Both the position numbers and the translations under genes were made by a program. A model generated the notes under the pieces. That model saw only the letters and a list, made by a program, of their open reading frames with translations. It searched no databases and was not told the DNA's origin. 10,841 nt of DNA, taken from NCBI GenBank assembly GCA_030601615.1, contig JAUVTH010000029.1, positions 1-10,841 on the forward strand. Reading direction: 5' to 3'. Positions 6,642 to 10,841 of this stretch are shown in pieces; position 1 is the stretch's first letter, and each line of letters begins with the position of its first letter. The DNA is from Gemmatimonadota bacterium (GTDB lineage Bacteria; Gemmatimonadota; Gemmatimonadetes; Palauibacterales; Palauibacteraceae).

Positions 6642-7703
6642 ATGAGAGCGAAGGCAGCGAGCGTCCTGGCCCTGGCCACGCTAATCGCGGGAGTCGGGCT
6701 GGCAGGGACGTTGAGGGCCCAGGAAAAGAGTGACGCGGAGGGTCTCGTCCGCGTGCTGGCGTTCGGCCAGGGAAGCTACCTGGGCGTGTACATCGCCGAC
6801 GTGACGGGAGAGGACGTCGACAGGTTGGACCTGCGCGAGGAGCGCGGCGTGCTCATCACGGGCGTTGCGGACGAGGGTCCGGCGCGGGACGCGGGCCTGC
6901 AGGAGGACGACGTGATCTTGATCTGGAACGGCGGTCGCGTCGAAAGCGAGGCGCAGCTTCGCCGGATCCTGGGCGAGACTCCGGCCGGCCGCACGGCGAC
7001 CGTGGGGTTGATCCGGGGAGGATCTGAGCGCTCCCTGACTGTCGTGCTCGGCGAGACAGGCGGCATGGCCCGGTCATTCAACCTGCGCTCGGGTTGGAAC
7101 GAGGGGCGGGCCCTGGAACTCCGTGAGCAGCTCGAGATGAACCGCGACCACCTGCGGGACCTGAACGTCAGGATCCGCGAGATGCCCCACGTCCTGTCCT
7201 TCATGTCGAATCGTGGCGGCAGACTCGGAGTCGGCATCCAGAATCTCGAGCCGCAGCTTGCCGAGTACTTCGGCCTCGGCGACCGGACCGGCGTTCTGAT
7301 CACGACGGTCAAGGACGACTCGCCGGCCGCAAGCGCCGGTCTCAGGGCGGGCGACGTGATCATCGCCGTCGACGGAGAAGAGATCGACGGGCCGGGGGAC
7401 GTGTCGCGCCTGGTGTGGAAGGCCGAGGCGGGACCCGTGGCAATCCGCATCCTGCGCGACCGCAGCGAGAAGACGATCACCGTGGACCTGCCCGAGGAGG
7501 AGAACAGATGGGAGTCGACGGACGGTGAGGTGCACGGGTTCTTCTTCGGTCCTGAAGACTCGCCCTCATTCGACTTCAACTTCTCGGTGCCTCGAATCAG
7601 GGTGATGCCCCGGCACCTCGAGCTGCGTGACGGGGCGGAGGGGCCCCTCAATTGGGTGCCGTTCCGCGCCACCACGCCGGAAACCCGGACGCTCTCCATC
7701 TGA
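6642..7703 (+). CDS. Secreted protein with two PDZ domains and no protease domain
   Basis: A 353-residue exported protein, probably an envelope scaffold or peptide-binding adaptor. Residues 1-26 form a signal peptide (basic N-terminus, hydrophobic core, cleavage expected after ALA-like LRA at 24-26). PDZ1 covers about 45-138, with YLGVYI (46-51), GVLITGVADEGPARDAGL (69-86) and DDVILIWNG (89-97). PDZ2 covers about 192-283, with LGVGIQ (195-200), GVLITTVKDDSPAASAGL (217-234) and GDVIIAVDGEEI (237-248). A charged helical linker lies between them (about 150-190). The C-terminal 70 residues are acidic then rich in Phe and Arg and match nothing I know. The trypsin-like Ser-His-Asp core of DegP/HtrA relatives is absent, so it is not a protease by itself. 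A strong hairpin begins just after the stop. Confidence 0.88.
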   Translation: MRAKAASVLALATLIAGVGLAGTLRAQEKSDAEGLVRVLAFGQGSYLGVYIADVTGEDVDRLDLREERGVLITGVADEGPARDAGLQEDDVILIWNGGRVESEAQLRRILGETPAGRTATVGLIRGGSERSLTVVLGETGGMARSFNLRSGWNEGRALELREQLEMNRDHLRDLNVRIREMPHVLSFMSNRGGRLGVGIQNLEPQLAEYFGLGDRTGVLITTVKDDSPAASAGLRAGDVIIAVDGEEIDGPGDVSRLVWKAEAGPVAIRILRDRSEKTITVDLPEEENRWESTDGEVHGFFFGPEDSPSFDFNFSVPRIRVMPRHLELRDGAEGPLNWVPFRATTPETRTLSI

Positions 7704-7706
7704 TCG

Positions 7707-7737
7707 GGCCTCGGCGGTCGAGAGCGTCCGCCGGGCC
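7707..7737 (+). terminator. GC-rich hairpin directly after the PDZ gene
   Basis: GGCC, a bulged T, then CGGCGG (7707-7717) pair with CCGCCG and GGCC (7728-7737) around a ten-base loop, giving ten base pairs starting three bases after the stop codon. No T-tract follows, so this would be a non-canonical or Rho-assisted terminator, or an mRNA 3'-end stabiliser. Confidence 0.5.
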
Positions 7738-7759
7738 ACCACACGAGATACACCGTAAG

Positions 7760-7783
7760 GGGACGGGTCACCCCGGCCGTCCC
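7760..7783 (+). terminator. Second hairpin in the PDZ-RDD gap
   Basis: GGGACGG (7760-7766) pairs perfectly with CCGTCCC (7777-7783) around a ten-base loop, seven base pairs in all. It lies 22 bases after the first hairpin. It also has no T-tract. Two in a row suggest that transcription from the PDZ gene ends here and that the RDD gene has its own promoter. Confidence 0.4.
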
Positions 7784-7825
7784 TCCTGCGCACCCGCCAG
7801 CGGGCCGTTGCGGTACCCGGCTCGT

Positions 7826-7861
7826 TTGTCGGGGCGCCGAGTGCGCACTTACCTTGACGAC
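7826..7861 (+). promoter_or_regulatory. Possible promoter for a leaderless RDD transcript
   Basis: TTGTCG at 7826-7831 and TACCTT at 7850-7855 are 18 bases apart. TACCTT fits the TAnnnT core of a -10 box. If it is one, the expected +1 falls on the A of ATG 7862, giving a leaderless mRNA. No Shine-Dalgarno is visible before that ATG, which agrees. The -35 is weak, and short motifs like this arise often by chance. Confidence 0.3.
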
Positions 7862-9070
7862 ATGTCGAACGGTCAGGATCCCCGCGAGATCATCACGCCG
7901 GACGCCTTCTCCGTGGCGCCGGAGCTGTTGGGTCTTCCGCTGGCCCATCCGTGGCGCCGTGCAGCCGCCATCCTGATCGATCTGTCACTGATCGGCCTTC
8001 TCGCGAACGCGCGCGGCGTGCTCCTCGCCCTGGCGGGCGGATCCTTCCTGTTCTGGCTCGCTTTCCGCGGCAGGAAGGCGGGACTTGGGAGCAAGGTAGC
8101 GCGCGCCACGATCGGCTGTGGCGGAGCCGTAATCGTGTTCGTCGCCGTGCTGGCCGTGTGGGGGACGATGTTCCTCGATGAGGACAGCGTGTTATTCGAG
8201 GCACAGGGCGTGGGCGGCGAGGCCGTTCCAGTTACTCTCGGCGCAGCCGCCGATCTCATGTCTCTGCTCGGCACCTCCGATACTACGGAAGCGGAGGAAG
8301 CGGCCGCCCGGGTCGTTCGCCGGCTGGAAGAGCAGGGCATCTCTCCCGGCCAGATGCGGGCTGTTCTCGATGACCTCGCCGACGATACTGACGAGCCCGT
8401 CGTTCGGGCGATCGAGAGGGCGATCGGCTCGGCATCTGAGCAGGCTCCCGCCGACGAGGAGCTGAGCCTGGACTCTCTCCTGTTTGCCTTCAGTGCTGCC
8501 CGGGCGTCGGGAGACACCGCGGCCGAGATGTCCATCGCACCGCTGCTGGGTCCTCGTGTGGCCGCGGACGAATGGAACGAGAGAGAGCAGCAGATCGTGC
8601 GCCTTGAGGCCCGGAACGAGGGGCTGGCCGCGGAGCTCCAGTCGACCGAGGAAGCGCTCGAGGTGGAGCGCGACAGGGGACTGATCAGTACGATCCTCGC
8701 GTTCCTGGACGAATTGGGGCTCGGGATCGGCTGGTCCGGGCTCTACTTCACATTCCTCACGGCGTTCTTCAAAGGACGCACGCCGGGCAAGCGCGTGCTG
8801 GGAATCAGGGTCGTGAAACTGGACGGCAACGCGATCAGTTACTGGGTCGCGTTCGAGCGGTTCGGAGGGTACGCCGCCTCGCTGTTCACCGGGATGGAAG
8901 GATTCCTCCGCATTCTGTGGGACCGCAACCGGCAGGGACTCGAGGACAAGCTCGCGGAGACCGTCGTGATCCGTGAGACGAAGGAGGCTCGTGCCCAGCT
9001 CGCCGTGGGAGCTGCCGAACGCGGGCTTTCCGACCGACCGTGGAAGGGAGGGCCTGTCCCGGGTACCTGA
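7862..9070 (+). CDS. RDD-family membrane protein with a large insertion splitting the domain
   Basis: A 402-residue inner-membrane protein. The RDD signature is present in two separated parts. The first helix carries WRRAAAILIDLSLIGLL (31-47) with the Arg and Asp pattern of the family. The second part, YFTFLTAFFKGRTPGKRVLG (295-314), continues to QGLEDKLAETVVI (358-370), matching the GxTPGK and final DKLAxTxVV motifs. Normal RDD proteins join these within a short loop. Here about 225 residues lie between: two further hydrophobic segments (about 52-68 and 84-104), a helical soluble part (about 138-192), and a probable coiled coil (about 235-272). RDD function is poorly known; some members are linked to ion transport. 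ATG at 7862 is chosen because the frame upstream (open to 7652) is basic, proline-rich and lies over the two hairpins; GTG 7841 is the only alternative. Starts without a Shine-Dalgarno. Confidence 0.82.
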   Translation: MSNGQDPREIITPDAFSVAPELLGLPLAHPWRRAAAILIDLSLIGLLANARGVLLALAGGSFLFWLAFRGRKAGLGSKVARATIGCGGAVIVFVAVLAVWGTMFLDEDSVLFEAQGVGGEAVPVTLGAAADLMSLLGTSDTTEAEEAAARVVRRLEEQGISPGQMRAVLDDLADDTDEPVVRAIERAIGSASEQAPADEELSLDSLLFAFSAARASGDTAAEMSIAPLLGPRVAADEWNEREQQIVRLEARNEGLAAELQSTEEALEVERDRGLISTILAFLDELGLGIGWSGLYFTFLTAFFKGRTPGKRVLGIRVVKLDGNAISYWVAFERFGGYAASLFTGMEGFLRILWDRNRQGLEDKLAETVVIRETKEARAQLAVGAAERGLSDRPWKGGPVPGT

Positions 9071-9075
9071 TCGCG

Positions 9076-9090
9076 GCTCGTCGAGCGAGC
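9076..9090 (+). terminator. Small hairpin after the RDD gene
   Basis: GCTCG and CGAGC pair around a five-base loop, five bases after the RDD stop. A second small hairpin, GCCGG/CCGGC with a seven-base loop, follows at 9115-9131. Both lack T-tracts; a terminator role is possible but weakly supported. Confidence 0.25.
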
Positions 9091-9163
9091 ACCGCCGTGT
9101 TGCCATCGTACCGGGCCGGAGTCGAACCGGCGGGAACCAATCACCTGGGAAACGGGGTGTGGC

Positions 9164-10570
9164 ATGGAAATCCAGTTCTGGGGCGCGGCGAGGGAAGTCC
9201 CCGGATCGATGCATCTGCTCCGAGTCGGGGGCCACCGGATTCTGCTGGATTGCGGCCTGTACCAGGGCCGCCGCAAGCACGCCTTCGAGAGAAACCGCGA
9301 TTTCCCGTTCGAACCATCGTCCATCGACGCCGTGATCCTGAGCCATGCCCACATCGACCACTCTGGCAACCTCCCGACGCTCGTGCGAGCCGGATTCAAG
9401 GGGAAGATCTACGCTACTCCGGCCACCCGCGACCTCTGCCGGCACATGCTGGTCGATTCCGCGCACATTCAGAAATCGGATGTCCGCTACGTGAACCGTC
9501 GCCGCAGGAGGCAGGGCAAGCGGCCGTTCGAGCCGCTCTACCTGATCGGCGACGCTCGCAAGGCCCTCGGCCGGTTCCGGCCCGTGCACTACGGCCGCAT
9601 CTTCGAGCCGACGCCCGGCATCCGGGCGAGCTTCGTAGACGCGGGACACATCCTGGGCTCCGCCTCGGTGATCCTCGATCTGACCGAGGGAAGCCGGACG
9701 AGGCGGCTCGTGTTCTCCGGCGACATCGGAAGACGTGGGCTACCTATCCTGCGCGACCCGCAGATACCGCGGGACGCCGATTACGTCATCATGGAGAGCA
9801 CCTACGGTGACCGGGAGCATGAGCCACCATCGAAGGCTCGCGAATACCTGCTCCACCACGCCGAGGCCACGTGCAAGTCGGGTGGAAAACTGCTCGTTCC
9901 CGCGTTTGCGGTGGGGCGCACTCAGGAGCTCGTGTATCGGCTGAATCAGCTGTGGGAGGACGGAGACCTTCCGCCCGTGGACGTCTTCGTGGACAGTCCG
10001 CTGGCGATCAACGTCACCGAGGTCTACGGCCGTCATCCAGAGTGCTACGATCGCGAGATGCTCGACACGATGGCCACGGACCCGGACGGAGATCCGCTCG
10101 GTTTTCGCCACCTGCGGTACCTTCGCTCGGCCGATGAATCGAAAGCCCTGAACAGGCGTAAGGGTCCGGCGATCATCATCGCCGCGTCCGGTATGTGCGA
10201 GGGTGGTCGTATCCTGCATCACCTGCGCAATCACCTCGGCAGCCCGAGCACAACGGTGCTGTTCGTTGGATACCAGGCCCAGCACACTCTCGGACGGCGC
10301 TTGCTGGAAGGGAACACGGAGGTTCGGGTCCTGGGAACTTCCGTCGAGGTCAGGGCCCGCACGGCTCGGGTGGACGCGTACAGCGCTCACGCCGATCGGA
10401 CGGGCCTGCTGGCGTGGGCGGGGTCGGTTCGTGATACAGGGCGCGTGACCCGTTACTTCCTCGTCCACGGCGAAGAACACAGTGCGTCTGCGCTCGCGGA
10501 GGACCTGCGCGCCGCGGGAACTGCCGCCGTCGAGGTGCCGGAGCGGGGGAGCGCGTTCCCGCTGGAATGA
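9164..10570 (+). CDS. Beta-CASP metallo-beta-lactamase-fold ribonuclease (CPSF/Ysh1-like)
   Basis: A predicted zinc-dependent RNA-processing nuclease of the cytoplasm, related to the CPSF73/Ysh1 group rather than to classical RNase J. The 468 residues contain the complete catalytic set: SHAHIDH (60-66) with His61, His63, Asp65 and His66, AGHILGSAS (160-168) with His162, and GDIGR (186-190) with Asp187. The beta-CASP motifs follow: A, ESTYGDREHE (211-220) with Glu211; B, VPAFAVGRTQE (245-255); ASGMCEGGRI (341-350); and C, YSAHAD (406-411) with His409. VHGE (434-437) follows near the end. A run of arginines at 112-116 in the first domain may contact RNA. ATG at 9164 is preceded by GGGGTG with about six bases spacing. 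Length is usual for the bacterial family. It follows the RDD gene after 93 bases and is convergent with the LOG-family gene, 16 bases between stops. Confidence 0.93.
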   Translation: MEIQFWGAAREVPGSMHLLRVGGHRILLDCGLYQGRRKHAFERNRDFPFEPSSIDAVILSHAHIDHSGNLPTLVRAGFKGKIYATPATRDLCRHMLVDSAHIQKSDVRYVNRRRRRQGKRPFEPLYLIGDARKALGRFRPVHYGRIFEPTPGIRASFVDAGHILGSASVILDLTEGSRTRRLVFSGDIGRRGLPILRDPQIPRDADYVIMESTYGDREHEPPSKAREYLLHHAEATCKSGGKLLVPAFAVGRTQELVYRLNQLWEDGDLPPVDVFVDSPLAINVTEVYGRHPECYDREMLDTMATDPDGDPLGFRHLRYLRSADESKALNRRKGPAIIIAASGMCEGGRILHHLRNHLGSPSTTVLFVGYQAQHTLGRRLLEGNTEVRVLGTSVEVRARTARVDAYSAHADRTGLLAWAGSVRDTGRVTRYFLVHGEEHSASALAEDLRAAGTAAVEVPERGSAFPLE

Positions 10571-10588
10571 GACCGGATCCGGCCGGTC
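10571..10588. terminator. Shared hairpin between convergent nuclease and LOG-family genes
   Basis: GACCGG (10571-10576) and CCGGTC (10583-10588) are inverted repeats around six bases. The stem begins directly after the nuclease stop and its right arm includes the first two bases of the LOG-family stop on the other strand, so nearly the whole gap is the hairpin. CCGGATCCGG at 10573-10582 is an overlapping alternative palindrome. The symmetry would serve both directions, but no T-tract exists on either side. Confidence 0.4.
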
Positions 10589-10841
10589 AAGCCTCGTCCG
10601 CCGCCCACTCTTCGAGGTTTCCGCGGATCAACGTCACGGCGTCGTCCACGGTATCCACGCACATGGGGATCTCGAGGTCATCCGGATCGGCCAGGCTCGC
10701 ATCCGCGGACAGCCAGTGCGTTCGGCCCCAGTCCACGAGGTCACGCCACATGCCGCCCACCATGATGAGTGGTCGCCGCTTCAGGTGTCCCACCTGACAA
10801 AGCTGCCATATCATGAGCGCCTCGAGAGTCGTGCCGATGCC
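10587..10841 (-). CDS. LOG-family Rossmann protein, C-terminal part (runs off the window)
   Basis: Only the last 84 residues are inside the window; the start lies beyond the right edge. They begin at GIGTTLE (1-7), fitting the end of the PGGxGTxxE signature of the LOG (Lonely guy)/former lysine-decarboxylase-like family, then ALMIWQLCQVGHL (8-20), RRPLIMVGGMW (22-32) and DLVDW (34-38), the expected strand and helix after the signature. Characterised members hydrolyse nucleoside 5'-monophosphates at the N-glycosidic bond, releasing a free base and ribose 5-phosphate; plant and some bacterial members use cytokinin ribotides. Whether this one does cannot be judged from the fragment, because the Arg and the first part of the signature are missing. 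It is tail to tail with the nuclease gene. Confidence 0.7.
   Translation of the reverse strand, partial: GIGTTLEALMIWQLCQVGHLKRRPLIMVGGMWRDLVDWGRTHWLSADASLADPDDLEIPMCVDTVDDAVTLIRGNLEEWAADEA

Noticed and set aside
9113..9133. Minus-strand T-arm-like hairpin (GCCGG, loop TTCGACT, CCGGC) suggesting a tRNA or an attachment-site remnant
   Set aside because: No matching 5' acceptor strand, anticodon arm or CCA end can be built around it; the needed upstream part falls in the nuclease start. It is probably just a short GC hairpin.
1941..9649. Long antisense open frames, such as 1941-3032, 3821-5080, 5586-6479, 6776-7948 and 8192-9649 on the minus strand
   Set aside because: They lie opposite well-supported genes, are rich in Arg, Pro and Ser, and show no domain motifs. 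GC-rich codon use leaves such frames open by default.
1..10841. A defence system, biosynthetic cluster or mobile island
   Set aside because: No recombinase, transposase, toxin-antitoxin pair, restriction gene, phage gene or multi-gene pathway is recognisable; each gene is a single member of a common family.

Overview
This is a GC-rich bacterial chromosomal window, and its content fits Gemmatimonadota best. The strongest hint is the 746-residue outer-membrane protein. Its N-terminal domain followed by a C-terminal barrel recalls a protein type I associate with Gemmatimonadota genomes; this is recognition from memory, not a search. I see no insertion sequence, phage gene, integrase, CRISPR array, complete tRNA or rRNA, or known defence module. 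The window reads as ordinary housekeeping chromosome with some unusual members of known families.

Layout. Positions 1-238 hold no gene I can support. A small three-helix membrane protein (239-535, +) runs tail to tail into, and overlaps by 11 bases, a leftward pair: ferritin (1069-1575, -) followed one base later by an FKBP-type prolyl-isomerase lipoprotein (525-1067, -). Across a 209-base divergent gap, the large outer-membrane protein (1785-4025, +) is followed by a divergent TrpF-like phosphoribosylanthranilate isomerase (4100-4768, +). TrpF-like converges on a class III-type sirtuin (4834-5568, -), with four tandem 10-base repeats in the gap. The sirtuin is divergent from a diacylglycerol/sphingosine-kinase-family lipid kinase (5628-6515, +). 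Next come a secreted protein with two PDZ domains (6642-7703, +), an RDD membrane protein whose domain is split by a large insertion (7862-9070, +) and a beta-CASP metallo-beta-lactamase-fold nuclease (9164-10570, +). At the right edge is the C-terminal part of a LOG-family Rossmann protein (10587-10841, -), tail to tail with the nuclease.

How the genes relate. The only convincing operon is ferritin-FKBP: the stop and start codons are one base apart, and a strong ribosome binding site lies inside the end of ferritin. The envelope is well represented (outer-membrane barrel, FKBP lipoprotein, PDZ protein, RDD protein, lipid kinase), but the genes do not form one evident pathway. Hairpins without T-tracts after the PDZ gene and at the nuclease/LOG junction probably separate transcription units.

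I did not find a convincing undescribed multi-gene system. The best leads are the split RDD protein, the TrpF homologue that keeps its catalytic residues but has altered substrate-phosphate motifs, the unexplained N-terminal domain of the outer-membrane protein, the 10-base tandem repeats and the ferritin-FKBP coupling.
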